Assembly: GCF_036014215.1 (NCBI RefSeq) | Contig: NZ_CP107921.1 | Span: 1,497,501 to 1,561,500 of the forward strand | Length of the DNA stretch: 64,000 nucleotides | Source: Streptomyces sp. NBC_00440 | GTDB lineage: Bacteria > Actinomycetota > Actinomycetes > Streptomycetales > Streptomycetaceae | Direction: 5' to 3' | Shown here: piece by piece, positions 16,143 to 25,006 of the stretch | How the letters are laid out: every line of letters starts with the position of its first letter | Position numbering within the stretch: the first letter of the stretch is position 1 | Translations under genes and position numbers: made by a program | Notes under the pieces: generated by a model | The model's database searches: none | What the model was told of the DNA's origin: nothing | What the model saw: only the letters and a program-made list of their open reading frames with translations

Positions 16143-17450
16143 TCAGGATTCGTCCTCGATCGTCCGGTCCCGTCCGGCGAGGATCCCGGCGGCGATCTGC
16201 GGCACCATCAGCCCGGCCATCAGCGCGATGGGCAGGCCCCAGCCGCCGCTGTGCTGGTAGAGGACCCCGACGAGCAGCGGTCCCGGGATGGAGATCAGAT
16301 AGCCGGTGGACTGGGCGAAGGCGGAGAGCCTGACCACTCCGGCGCCGCTCCGCGACCGCATGCCGATCATCGTCAGGGCGAGCGGGAACGAGCAGTTGGA
16401 GATGCCGAGCAGGAGCGCCCAGACCCAGGCGCCGCCGGACGGGGCCAGATAGAGACCGGCGTAACCGACGAGCCCGCAGGCGCCCAGGGCTACGACGATG
16501 GGGCCCTGGTTCTTCATCCGGCTCGCCAGGCGCGGGATGACGAAGGCGAGCGGCACGCCCATCACCATCGTGACGGCGAGCAGCAGCCCCGCCGTGCCGG
16601 CCGAGACCCCGGCGTCACGGAAGATCTGCGGCATCCAGCCCATGGTGATGTACGCGGCGGTGGCCTGGAGCCCGAAGAAGCAGGCCAGGGCCCAGGCGGT
16701 GCGGCTGCTGGTGATCCGGCGGACGGGTGCCTGCGACCGGGCCGCGTCCGCGGTGCCTGCGGCGCCCTGAGCTTCCACGGCGGCTGCGCCCGCCGCGTTC
16801 GCCGCGGTGATGCTGCGGTCCTTGATGAGCGCGATCCAGGGCAGTACGGCCACGGCGGCCAGCACCGCCCACACCCCGAGACCCAGCCGCCAGCTGCCGC
16901 CGAGGCCGTCGGTCAGCGGGACGGTGAGGGCCGCGGCGAGTGCGGTGCCCAGGGCGAGGGCCATCGAGTAGAGCCCGGTCATCGTTCCGACGCGGTCCGG
17001 GAAGTACCGCTTGACGATCACCGGCATCAGCACGTTGCTCACGGCTATCCCCATCAGGGCCAGCGCGCTGGCGGCCAGGAAGCCTGCCGTACCGCTCATG
17101 AAGGGCCGGATCACCAGGCCCGCGGTGATCGCCACCATCCCGGCGCAGACGACGGCGCCGGGCCCGAAGCGGCGGGCCAGCCGGGGCGACATGACGCCGA
17201 AGACGGCGAAGCAGAGCGGCGGTACGGAGGTGAGGACACCGGCGACGCTGCCGCTCATCCCGAGGCCGTCCCGCACCTCTTCGAGGAGCGCGCCGAGACT
17301 CGTGATGGCGGGCCGGAGATTGACGGCGGCGAGGACGATGCCGGCCATCACCAGTTTCACGGTCCATGCGGCGGGCTGCGGGCGGGCGGCATCCGCCGCG
17401 ACACGCGGCTCGGCAGCGGGGGCGAGGATCTTCGTCTCGTCGTCTGGCAT
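16143..17450 (-). CDS. MFS transporter, CynX/NimT family
   Basis: A 435-residue major facilitator with about 12 transmembrane helices and a hydrophilic ~30-residue N-terminus. NLRPAITSLGALLEEVRDGLGMS after helix 1 is the CynX/NimT (cyanate, nitroimidazole) signature. An Ala-rich cytoplasmic loop (about 215-245) separates the two halves. The substrate is unknown. It is divergent from a GntR regulator with an 85-bp shared control region containing a 24-bp palindrome, so the regulator most likely controls it. The 38-residue partner follows directly. Confidence 0.93.
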   Translation of the reverse strand: MPDDETKILAPAAEPRVAADAARPQPAAWTVKLVMAGIVLAAVNLRPAITSLGALLEEVRDGLGMSGSVAGVLTSVPPLCFAVFGVMSPRLARRFGPGAVVCAGMVAITAGLVIRPFMSGTAGFLAASALALMGIAVSNVLMPVIVKRYFPDRVGTMTGLYSMALALGTALAAALTVPLTDGLGGSWRLGLGVWAVLAAVAVLPWIALIKDRSITAANAAGAAAVEAQGAAGTADAARSQAPVRRITSSRTAWALACFFGLQATAAYITMGWMPQIFRDAGVSAGTAGLLLAVTMVMGVPLAFVIPRLASRMKNQGPIVVALGACGLVGYAGLYLAPSGGAWVWALLLGISNCSFPLALTMIGMRSRSGAGVVRLSAFAQSTGYLISIPGPLLVGVLYQHSGGWGLPIALMAGLMVPQIAAGILAGRDRTIEDES

Positions 17451-17470
17451 AAGGACATCATAGAATCATG

Positions 17471-17494
17471 GGATGATTGGTTGTCCAATCATCC
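17471..17494. promoter_or_regulatory. 24-bp perfect palindromic operator between MFS and GntR genes
   Basis: GGATGATTGG (17471-17480), TTGT, CCAATCATCC (17485-17494) form a 10-bp perfect inverted repeat centred in the divergent intergenic region. On the minus strand it overlaps a candidate -35 (TTGGAC) for the transporter, with a TATGAT -10 at 17462-17457. Symmetry, position and the adjacent FadR-type regulator make it the likely operator. Confidence 0.8.
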
Positions 17495-17535
17495 AATCCC
17501 CGCTTCCCACCGCCCGACCCCGAACGAGGAGCACC

Positions 17536-18213
17536 ATGGCGCTGAACACCCCCCGGCGTTCCGCACTCGCCGACCAGGTGATCACCGAACTGCGGAACCA
17601 GATCACCTCCGGCGAGTGGCCGGTCGGTTCACGCATCCCGACCGAGCCCGAACTGGTCGAGCAGCTGGGAGTGGCCCGCAATACCGTCCGGGAGGCGGTG
17701 CGCGCTCTCGCGCACAACGGGCTGCTGGACATCCGGCAGGGCTCCGGCACCTATGTGGTCGCCACCAGTGAGCTGGCCGGGGTGATGCACCGGCGGTTCG
17801 CCGCGGCCGACCCGCGGCACGTGGCGGAACTGCGCTCGACCCTGGAGTCGTCGGCCGCCCGGCTGGCCGCCGAGCGGCGCACCGAGCGGGACATGAAGCA
17901 GCTGGCGGGCCTGCTCGCCGAGCGGGAGCGGACCTGGGAGGCGGGTGACGCGGAGGCGTTCGTGGCCGCCGACGCGACCCTGCACCTGGCGATCGTGAAC
18001 GCCTCGCACAACGACGTACTGACCGAGCTCTACGCCGACCTGGGCGACCTGCTCCGCGACTGGCTCCGGGACGACGTGGGGCGCGAGCTGCGGCCCGAGG
18101 GGTACATGGACCACACCCGGCTGATCGACGCGATCCGGAACGGCGACGGGGACCTGGCAGCCACCGAGGCGGCGAGCCACGCGTTCGCCAACTGCCTGGA
18201 GGCCTCCGCCTGA
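17536..18213 (+). CDS. GntR family regulator, FadR/FCD type
   Basis: A 225-residue transcription factor. The winged helix-turn-helix (about 8-76) has LADQVITELRNQITSGEWPVGSRIPTE, ELVEQLGVARNTVREAVRAL and IRQGSGTYV. The FCD ligand-binding domain (about 90-220) has the metal-coordinating histidines in ATLHLAIVNASHN and SHAFANCL. It faces the CynX-type exporter and probably represses it and itself through the 24-bp palindrome. GAGGAGCACC precedes the ATG at 17536. Confidence 0.93.
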   Translation: MALNTPRRSALADQVITELRNQITSGEWPVGSRIPTEPELVEQLGVARNTVREAVRALAHNGLLDIRQGSGTYVVATSELAGVMHRRFAAADPRHVAELRSTLESSAARLAAERRTERDMKQLAGLLAERERTWEAGDAEAFVAADATLHLAIVNASHNDVLTELYADLGDLLRDWLRDDVGRELRPEGYMDHTRLIDAIRNGDGDLAATEAASHAFANCLEASA

Positions 18214-18228
18214 GGGGTTCCGCGCGGC

Positions 18229-18558
18229 TCAGTCCGCCCGCCGGTGTGTCACCCAGACCGAGCTGATCTCTTTCCAGCAGCGGCCGGTGAGCCGCACGCT
18301 CTGCGCGGGGCCGACCTCGACCGGCGCGCTGTCCATGTCGATGTCCCACCAGCGGGCGCACTCGACGTGCAGGGCGACCCGGTCGGTCCCGACGTATCTG
18401 TTGTGACAGGTGGCTGTCGTGTGCGAGCCCCTGAGGGATATGAGGCATCCGGCGCCGAAGGGGGCCGGCTCCGCCTGCACGCTCGTGGGGGCGGCGAGCC
18501 CCGCCACTCCGGCCGAGGCCACGAGCAGGACCGCTGTCCGGTAGCGGATCGAACGCAT
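18229..18558 (-). CDS. Small secreted cysteine-containing protein
   Basis: A 109-residue hypothetical. A clear signal peptide (about 1-29, TAVLLVASAGVAGLAAPTSVQA) precedes an 80-residue mature protein with four cysteines (GAGCLIS, TATCHN, VECARWW, GRCWKE), likely two disulfides. No enzyme motif is visible. I do not recognise the family. It is convergent with the GntR gene and stands alone. Confidence 0.72.
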   Translation of the reverse strand: MRSIRYRTAVLLVASAGVAGLAAPTSVQAEPAPFGAGCLISLRGSHTTATCHNRYVGTDRVALHVECARWWDIDMDSAPVEVGPAQSVRLTGRCWKEISSVWVTHRRAD

Positions 18559-18681
18559 GCCCGTGCCTCCTCCCCGGGTGAGCCGGGGAGTGCCCCGGCC
18601 TGATCAGTCTGCGGTCGTTCGCTCCGTTCCACGAGTCGGGCGGGACAGCCGGGGCGGGCGGCGGAAGTGACGTGAGAAGGG

Positions 18682-18720
18682 TTGACATGCACCCGGGCCG
18701 GAATATGTTACATGCAATGT
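18682..18720 (+). promoter_or_regulatory. Promoter and candidate operator of the catabolic cluster
   Basis: TTGACA (18682-18687) and TATGTT (18704-18709) are spaced 16 bp, an unusually good housekeeping promoter for this genome. Overlapping and following the -10 is TTACATGCAATGTT with the inverted half-sites ACAT and ATGT. The 10-mer TTACATGCAA recurs at 21753-21762 upstream of the cluster's own GntR regulator. The remaining part of 18559-18806 shows nothing else I can support. Confidence 0.65.
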
Positions 18721-18806
18721 TGAGTATCCCGTAGCCGGCTTCCCCAGACCCCAGATCCCACATCACAGACCCCACACCTCAGACCACAGAGCCTCTGGAG
18801 GCCCCC

Positions 18807-20198
18807 ATGGAGTGCGATCTTCTGCTGTCGGGCGGACGGGTGGTGACCGTCGACGGCCGGCGGTCCGTGTACGAACCGGGCTCGGTCGCCATCACCGGGA
18901 ACCGCATCGCGGCGGTGGGCCCGGCGGCGGAGACCGATGCCGCGTGGCAGGCGGCCCGTACGGTCGACTGCCGGGGCCGGGCCGTCGTCCCGGGCTTCAC
19001 CGACGGGCACAGCCATCTGTTCCAGTCCCTCGCCCGCGGACTGGGCGAGGGCCTCTCCATCTGGCCCTGGCTGTGCGAGTTCATGTGGCCGTACTCCATA
19101 GCAGTGACCCCCGACGACGCCAGGGTCGCCGCCACTCTCGGCGCGGTGGAGGCGCTGCGCTCGGGCATCACCACCGTCATCGACAACCACTACGCGCCCA
19201 CCGACCCGGAGACCGTGCTCGCGGTGGCGGCGGCCGTCGAATCGGCGGGGCTGCGCGGCGCGGTGGCCCGCGGCATGATCGGACACCGGACCCCGGTGGC
19301 GCTCGCGCGGGGGCTGCCTCCCGCGCTCTTCCGGTACTCCGTCGCCGAGGAGCTGGAACTCACCCGGGAGTGCATGCGGCGGCGGCCGCCCGGCTCCACC
19401 GTGGAGATCTGGCCGGCCCCCCTCAACCTCAGTTACGTGGACCAGGACCTGGTCAGGGGCGCGGCGGCGCTGGCCGCCGAGTTCGGGACGCGCTGGCACA
19501 CGCACTGCAGCGAGGGGGCGAAGGACCCGGAGAGCTATCTGGAGGCGTACGGCATCAGACCGGTCGAGTGGCTCGCCGCCGAGGGGCTGCTCGACGAGCG
19601 GACCACCCTCGCGCACGCCGTGTGGCTGGACGGCGCGGAGATCCGCCGGATCGGCGAGCGGCGGGCCGGTGTGGCCCACAATCCCGTGTCCAACGCCTAT
19701 CTGGCCTCGGGTGTGATGCGGCTGCGCGAACTGCGGGAGGCGGGCGCCGTGGTGGCGCTCGGCACCGACGGCCCCAGCGCCGGGCACCGCCAGGACATGT
19801 TCGAGGTGATGAAGCAGACGCTCTTCGGGCAGCGCCAGCACACCCTCGACCCGGCCGCCGCGCGCTGCGAGGAGGCGCTGGAGCTGGCCACCCGGGAGGG
19901 CGCCCGCTATGCGGGTACGGGGGCCGGCATCCTGACCGCCGGCGCCCCCGCGGATCTCGCCGTGGTCGCCCTGGACCGCCCGCACCAGGTGCCGCTGCAC
20001 CGCACTGTCTCCGCCCTCGTGTACGCGTCGCGCGGCTCCGACGTGGAGCTGACCGTCGTCGACGGGCGGGTCGTCTTCGAGGACGGCCGCTGCGTGCTGG
20101 TGGACGAGGAGGCACTGCTCGCCGAGGCCCAGGAGCGGTCCGAACAGCTCGTGTCGCGTGCCGGCTTCGGCGGACTGACCCGCCCCTGGAACCACTGA
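18807..20198 (+). CDS. Amidohydrolase/cyclic deaminase (8-oxoguanine deaminase / chlorohydrolase-like)
   Basis: A 463-residue metal-dependent hydrolase of the TrzN/AtzB/guanine-deaminase/8-oxoguanine-deaminase group (ATZ/TRZ subtype). Metal ligands are visible: HSH in GFTDGHSHLFQSLARG (about 66-81), HTHCSEGAKDPESY, HAVWLD, and GTDGPSAGHRQDMFEVMK. These enzymes remove ammonia or chloride from purines, pyrimidines or triazines. It opens the cluster next to a nucleobase permease, which supports an N-heterocycle substrate. CTCTGGAGGCCCCC precedes the ATG. The exact substrate cannot be read from the sequence. Confidence 0.88.
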   Translation: MECDLLLSGGRVVTVDGRRSVYEPGSVAITGNRIAAVGPAAETDAAWQAARTVDCRGRAVVPGFTDGHSHLFQSLARGLGEGLSIWPWLCEFMWPYSIAVTPDDARVAATLGAVEALRSGITTVIDNHYAPTDPETVLAVAAAVESAGLRGAVARGMIGHRTPVALARGLPPALFRYSVAEELELTRECMRRRPPGSTVEIWPAPLNLSYVDQDLVRGAAALAAEFGTRWHTHCSEGAKDPESYLEAYGIRPVEWLAAEGLLDERTTLAHAVWLDGAEIRRIGERRAGVAHNPVSNAYLASGVMRLRELREAGAVVALGTDGPSAGHRQDMFEVMKQTLFGQRQHTLDPAAARCEEALELATREGARYAGTGAGILTAGAPADLAVVALDRPHQVPLHRTVSALVYASRGSDVELTVVDGRVVFEDGRCVLVDEEALLAEAQERSEQLVSRAGFGGLTRPWNH

Positions 20199-20298
20199 CC
20201 ACACCCCCGACCGATTTCCCTGTCGGCTGCCCGTCCGCGGCCCCCGTACATGCGCAGTGAACAACCCCCGCCGTGGGGCGGGTGGAGGGAGAACGCAC

Positions 20299-21816
20299 AT
20301 GTCGCGCAAGGCAGTTCAGGGCAGTACGGGCCGGGCCCGGGAGCCCGGGCCGGACCCGGTCCAGGTCCCTGTCCCGGTGGACGCGGGCGCCGTCGGGCCG
20401 GCCGATCCGGATCAGGTCGATGCCGTGCCGGCGTTCTGGCGGCTGGCGGTCTACGGGCTCCAGCACGTGCTGGCCTTCTACGCCGGTGCGGTCGTCATGC
20501 CGCTGCTGGTCGCCCAGGGCATCGGGATGCCCGCCGATGACATCGGGATGCTGGTCAACGCCTCGCTGCTGACCTGCGGTCTCGCCACCCTGCTGCAGTC
20601 CGTGGGGCTGCCCGGGATCGGCATCCGGCTGCCGGTGGTGCAGGGCACGTCGACGACGGCGGTCCCCTCGCTCGTGTCGGTGGGCCTGGCCGCGGGCGGG
20701 GCGAAGGCCGGACTGCCGACCGTCTTCGGGGCGGTGATCGCCGCCGGGCTCGCGCTCTTCGTGATCGCGCCGTTCTTCAGCAGACTGGTCAGGTTCTTCC
20801 CGCCGCTGGTCACCGGCACGATCGTGACCATCGTCGGGATCACCCTGCTCGCGGTGGCGGCCCGGCAGGTGGGCGGCGGGGACCCCTCGCAGCGCACCTT
20901 CGGCTCACCGGTCCATCTGGGCCTCGCGGGGGTCACCCTGCTGGTGATCCTGCTGCTGCACAAGTTCTCCCGGGGCTTCCTGGCCACGGTGGCGGTACTG
21001 CTCGGCCTGGTCGCGGGCACGGTGGTGGCCGCGCTCGCCGGGGAGACCGACTTCTCGGGGATCGGCGGCTCCGCCTGGCTGGGCGTCACGGCCCCGCTGC
21101 ACTACGGGGCGCCGCGTTTCGAGATCACCGCGGTGCTCTCCATCGTCCTGGTGATGATCATCATCGCGGTGGAGTCCATCGGGCAGTTCTTCGCGGTGGG
21201 CAGGATCGTCGGCCGCGAGGTGGACGGCCGGCAGGTGACCCGGGCGCTGCGCGCGGACGGCCTCGCGACAGTGATCGCCGGGCTCCTCAACTCCTTTCCC
21301 AGCACGGTCTATTCGCAGAACATCGGGCTGATCGGACTGACCCGGGTGAAGAGCCGGTGGATCGTCGCGGCGTCCGGCGTGATCATGATGGTGCTCGGCA
21401 TGGTGCCGAAGGTGGGCGCGGTGGTGGCCGCGATGCCGGCGTCCGTGCTGGGCGGCGCGACGATCGTGCTGTTCTCCACCATCGCCGTGGTGGGGGTGCA
21501 GATCCTGGTCCAGGCCGATCTCGGCGACCAGCGCAACACGATCCTGGTCGCCGCGAGCGTGGGCGTCGGTTTCCTGCCGACCGCGTTCCCCCAGTTCGCC
21601 GATCAGATGCCGGGCCGCCAACTGCATGCACTCTTCGAGAGCGGCATCATTCTGGGCACCTTGACGGCTGTGCTGCTCAACCTGTTCTTCCACCATCTCA
21701 GGCTGCCGGGGCACCGGAAGAGGGCTGCACGCTCCATTGACCCGCCGGAAGATTACATGCAACATGAAGAACAGCTGGAGAGCACGATCCCCAGCACATC
21801 GGACGAGGCGTCGTAA
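20299..21816 (+). CDS. NCS2 family nucleobase:cation symporter
   Basis: A 505-residue uracil/xanthine permease (UraA/XanP/PbuX type) with about 12-14 transmembrane helices. YGLQHVLAFYAGAVVMPLLVAQ is the NCS2 helix 1 signature, and VESIGQFFAVGRIVGREV and NSFPSTVYSQNIGLIGLTRVKSR are the substrate and QH-type motifs. The N-terminal ~45 residues are Pro/Asp-rich and hydrophilic. It imports xanthine-, urate- or uracil-like bases. It is 100 bp after the deaminase gene and likely in its operon. A regulatory 10-mer for the next gene lies in its last codons. Confidence 0.93.
   Translation: MSRKAVQGSTGRAREPGPDPVQVPVPVDAGAVGPADPDQVDAVPAFWRLAVYGLQHVLAFYAGAVVMPLLVAQGIGMPADDIGMLVNASLLTCGLATLLQSVGLPGIGIRLPVVQGTSTTAVPSLVSVGLAAGGAKAGLPTVFGAVIAAGLALFVIAPFFSRLVRFFPPLVTGTIVTIVGITLLAVAARQVGGGDPSQRTFGSPVHLGLAGVTLLVILLLHKFSRGFLATVAVLLGLVAGTVVAALAGETDFSGIGGSAWLGVTAPLHYGAPRFEITAVLSIVLVMIIIAVESIGQFFAVGRIVGREVDGRQVTRALRADGLATVIAGLLNSFPSTVYSQNIGLIGLTRVKSRWIVAASGVIMMVLGMVPKVGAVVAAMPASVLGGATIVLFSTIAVVGVQILVQADLGDQRNTILVAASVGVGFLPTAFPQFADQMPGRQLHALFESGIILGTLTAVLLNLFFHHLRLPGHRKRAARSIDPPEDYMQHEEQLESTIPSTSDEAS
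21753..21762 (+). promoter_or_regulatory. Second copy of the TTACATGCAA element
   Basis: The same 10-mer as at the cluster promoter (18708-18717) occurs inside the 3' end of the permease gene, 95 bp before the GntR start. It is a candidate autoregulatory site. Confidence 0.4.
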
Positions 21817-21856
21817 GAGCCTCGGAGCAGCTGAGCGTCGTAGAGGGAGTTGGGGC

Positions 21857-22582
21857 ATGTCGACGGAGAGAGCAGTGAACCCGGTCGCGGCCGGAAGCCT
21901 GCTTGCCGACCGGGCGTACGAGGAGCTCAAGGGGGCGGTGCTGGCCAACCGGCTGCGCCCCGGCGACGCGCTCTCGGTGCCCGCGCTCGCCACCCAGCTG
22001 GGCATCAGCCGCAGCCCGGTCCGTGAGGCCGTGCAGCGGCTGATCCACGACGGCCTGGCCACCCACATCGCCCACCGGGGCGCCGTGGTCGCCACCGTCG
22101 ACGTCGAGGACGTGCGCCAGCTGTACGTGGTCCGCGAGGTGATGGAGGGGCTGGCCGCCCGGCTCGCCACCGAGCGGCTCGACGCCACCAGGGTCTCCGA
22201 ACTCCGCGACCTCCTGGAGCGGCACGAGCGGGTCGTGGCGGCGGGCGACGACGAGCAGGCGCACACCGAGATGGACATGGCCTACCACCGCCTCATCCGC
22301 GAGGTCGCGGGCAACCCCCATCTCACCGCGGCCCTGGACACCGTGCAGGGCAAGGCCCACCTCGCGCTGCACGCGCTCTGGCGCAGCCCTCAGGCCCCCC
22401 GGCTCGCCGTCGAGGAGCACCGCCGGATCTTCGAGGCGATGACGGCGGGCGACCCGGACGCGGCCGAGCTCGCGGCCCGCGACCACATCAGGCGGCTGCG
22501 GATCCGGCTGTCGCAGGCGGTGGCGCCGGGCCCCGACCGTACGGAGGGCGGGCCCGCTCCCGTACACCCGGTCGGGCCGTAG
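21857..22582 (+). CDS. GntR family regulator, FCD type, of the catabolic cluster
   Basis: A 241-residue regulator. The winged helix-turn-helix (about 14-82: LADRAYEELKGAVLANRLRPGDALS, LGISRSPVREAVQRL) is followed by an FCD domain with the metal ligands (MDMAYHRLIREVAGN, HRRIFEAMTAGD, ARDHIRRL). The FCD group senses organic acids. Embedded between the permease and the molybdenum hydroxylase, it is the obvious local regulator. The tail after about 225 is Pro/Gly-rich. Confidence 0.93.
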   Translation: MSTERAVNPVAAGSLLADRAYEELKGAVLANRLRPGDALSVPALATQLGISRSPVREAVQRLIHDGLATHIAHRGAVVATVDVEDVRQLYVVREVMEGLAARLATERLDATRVSELRDLLERHERVVAAGDDEQAHTEMDMAYHRLIREVAGNPHLTAALDTVQGKAHLALHALWRSPQAPRLAVEEHRRIFEAMTAGDPDAAELAARDHIRRLRIRLSQAVAPGPDRTEGGPAPVHPVGP

Positions 22583-22668
22583 GGCCTGTCGCGCCCACCG
22601 TCCACGCCGCGGCTCCCGTGCGGCAGCCCCGTACCGCATCCCCTACAGCAGAAGGGAAGTGATGGTCC

Positions 22669-24924
22669 GTGAGCACCGTCACCGGCATCCGGCAGGGAGT
22701 CGGCGAGAGCGTCCTGCGGCCCGACGGCCGGCTGAAGGTCCAGGGGGCCTTCGCGTACGCATCCGATCTGCACGACGACGCCATGGTGTGGGGTGCGACC
22801 CTGCGCAGCCCGCACCCCTGCGCGCGGATCGTGCGTCTCGACACCACCCCCGCGCTCCGGCTGCCGGGCGTGGTCGCGGTGCTCACGCACGAGGATGTGC
22901 CGGGCGCGCCGCTGTACGGGATGAAGGTCGCCGACCAGCCGGTGCTGGCCGCCGACCGGGTGCGCTACCAGGGCGAACCGGTGGCGCTGGTGGCGGCGGA
23001 CCACCCGGAGACGGCGCGCCGCGCGCTGCGGCTGATCGACGTCGGGTACGAGGTGCTCGAACCGCTGACCGACCCCGAGCAGGCGGTCGGCGGCGGGGGC
23101 CCGCTGGTCCACGAACGGCGGGTCGACGGGAGGTCCGGCAATGTCGTACGGCATGTCCGCATCCGGCACGGTGACATGGCCGAGGCCAGGAGGCTGGCCG
23201 ATGTGGTGGTCGCGGGGACGTACGAGGTCGGGATGCAGGACCAGGCGTTCCTCGGCCCCGAGTCGGGCCTCGCGATACCCGCGGAGGACGGCGGTGTCGA
23301 TGTCTATGTGTCGACCCAGTGGCTGCACGACGACCAGCACCAGATGTGCGCGGCGCTCGGGCTGCCGCCGGAGAAGGTGCGGCTGACGCTCTCCGGGGTC
23401 GGCGGGGCCTTCGGCGGACGCGAGGACGTCTCGGTGCAGATCCACGCGGCGATGCTCGCGCTGCACACCGGCCGTCCGGTGAAGATGAGTTACAACCGCG
23501 AGGAGTCGTTCTACGGCCATGTGCACCGCCACCCGGCCCGGATGCGCTTCGAGCACGGTGCGACGCGCGACGGGAAGCTCGTGTACGTCAGGGCGCGGCT
23601 GCTCTTCGACGGTGGTGCCTACACCTCCACCTCCCAGGTGGTCATAGCGAACGGCTCGTACTTCGCGGCGGGCGCCTACGACGTACCGCACGCCGAGATC
23701 GACGGCTACAGCGTCTACACCAACAACCCGCCGTGCGGGGCGATGCGTGGCTTCGGTGCGGTGCAGTCGTGTTACGGCGTGGAGTCCAACCTCGACCGGC
23801 TGGCCCGTGAACTCGCCATGGATCCGGTGGAGTTGCGCATCCGCAACGCCATGACGACCGGGACGGTGCTGCCCACCGGGCAGTCGGTGGACGGTCCCGC
23901 GCCCGCCGCCGAGCTCCTTGAGCGGCTGCGCGCCCGGCCGCTGCCGCCCGCCGGTGAGGGCGCGTTCGCCCGGCCGGGCGGGCTGAACAACACAACACAC
24001 GGCGAGGGCGTCAGACGCGGGGTCGGCTATGCCATCGGGGTCAAGGCCATCGGCTTCTCCGGCGGGGTCGACGACCGTTCGGTGGCCCGGGTCCGGCTCG
24101 CCCTGGCCAACGGGGAGCCGGTCGCCGAGATCCACACCGCGGCCGCCGAGTGCGGCCAGGGCATCGTGACCGTGCAGGCGCAGATCGCCAGGACCGAGCT
24201 GGGCGTGGAGCGGGTGGTGGTGCTGCCCGCCGACACCCTGGCCGGCGACGCGGGTTCGTCGTCGGCGTCCCGGATCAGCTGGATGAGCGGCGGTGCGGTG
24301 CAGGGCGCCTGCAAGGCCGTACGGGAGGAGCTGACCGCGCGCGGGGACGGGCCGCTGGAGGTGCTGCTCGCGGACGGGCCCGTCGAGGCGGAGTACGAGT
24401 ACCGCCACCGCCGCACCTTTCCCATCGACCCCGAACGCGGCCAGGGCGACGCCCACATCGCCTTCGCGTTCGCCGCCCACCGCGCGGTGGTGGACGTCGA
24501 CACCGAACTCGGGCTGGTGAAGGTGGTCGAGCTGGCCACCACCCAGGATGTCGGCAAGGCGATGAATCCCCTTGCCGTGGAGGGGCAGATCGAGGGCGGC
24601 AGCGCCCAGGGCCTGGGGCTCGCGCTCATGGAGGAACTGCATGTGCAGGACGGCAGGGTGCGCAATCCGTCGTTCACCGACTATCTGATCCCGACGATCG
24701 CGGACATGCCGTCGGTCCCCATCGAACTGCTCGAACTGCCCCACCCGGACTCGCCGTACGGCCTGAACGGTGTGGGCGAGCCACCGACCCTGTCGTCGAC
24801 GCCGGCCATCGCCAACGCGCTGCGCGACGCGACCGGCCTCGCACTGACCAGGGTGCCGGTGCGCCCCGGCGACATCGTCGACGGCGACCCCCAGGACGAC
24901 ATCGTCCACAGCGAAGGGAGGTGA
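22669..24924 (+). CDS. Molybdenum hydroxylase large subunit (xanthine dehydrogenase family)
   Basis: A 751-residue Mo-molybdopterin subunit. Domains: aldehyde oxidase/xanthine dehydrogenase a/b hammerhead (about 18-130) then the molybdopterin-binding domain. Cofactor motifs: GGAFGGREDV, GAMRGFGAVQ, ECGQGIVTV, EGGSAQGLGLALMEE, and the catalytic glutamate in LNGVGEPPTLSS. These enzymes hydroxylate purines or N-heteroaromatics using water. The FAD and [2Fe-2S] subunits normally encoded alongside are absent from this window. GTG start at 22669 with AGAAGGGAAGTGA upstream. Confidence 0.93.
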   Translation: MSTVTGIRQGVGESVLRPDGRLKVQGAFAYASDLHDDAMVWGATLRSPHPCARIVRLDTTPALRLPGVVAVLTHEDVPGAPLYGMKVADQPVLAADRVRYQGEPVALVAADHPETARRALRLIDVGYEVLEPLTDPEQAVGGGGPLVHERRVDGRSGNVVRHVRIRHGDMAEARRLADVVVAGTYEVGMQDQAFLGPESGLAIPAEDGGVDVYVSTQWLHDDQHQMCAALGLPPEKVRLTLSGVGGAFGGREDVSVQIHAAMLALHTGRPVKMSYNREESFYGHVHRHPARMRFEHGATRDGKLVYVRARLLFDGGAYTSTSQVVIANGSYFAAGAYDVPHAEIDGYSVYTNNPPCGAMRGFGAVQSCYGVESNLDRLARELAMDPVELRIRNAMTTGTVLPTGQSVDGPAPAAELLERLRARPLPPAGEGAFARPGGLNNTTHGEGVRRGVGYAIGVKAIGFSGGVDDRSVARVRLALANGEPVAEIHTAAAECGQGIVTVQAQIARTELGVERVVVLPADTLAGDAGSSSASRISWMSGGAVQGACKAVREELTARGDGPLEVLLADGPVEAEYEYRHRRTFPIDPERGQGDAHIAFAFAAHRAVVDVDTELGLVKVVELATTQDVGKAMNPLAVEGQIEGGSAQGLGLALMEELHVQDGRVRNPSFTDYLIPTIADMPSVPIELLELPHPDSPYGLNGVGEPPTLSSTPAIANALRDATGLALTRVPVRPGDIVDGDPQDDIVHSEGR

Positions 24925-25006
24925 TGCGGGCCCGCCCCCGGGTCCCCCGACGGTTCTGCACGCACCGCGTACGTACCACCAGAACCAGCAGGGAAGGAAC
25001 AGTACC

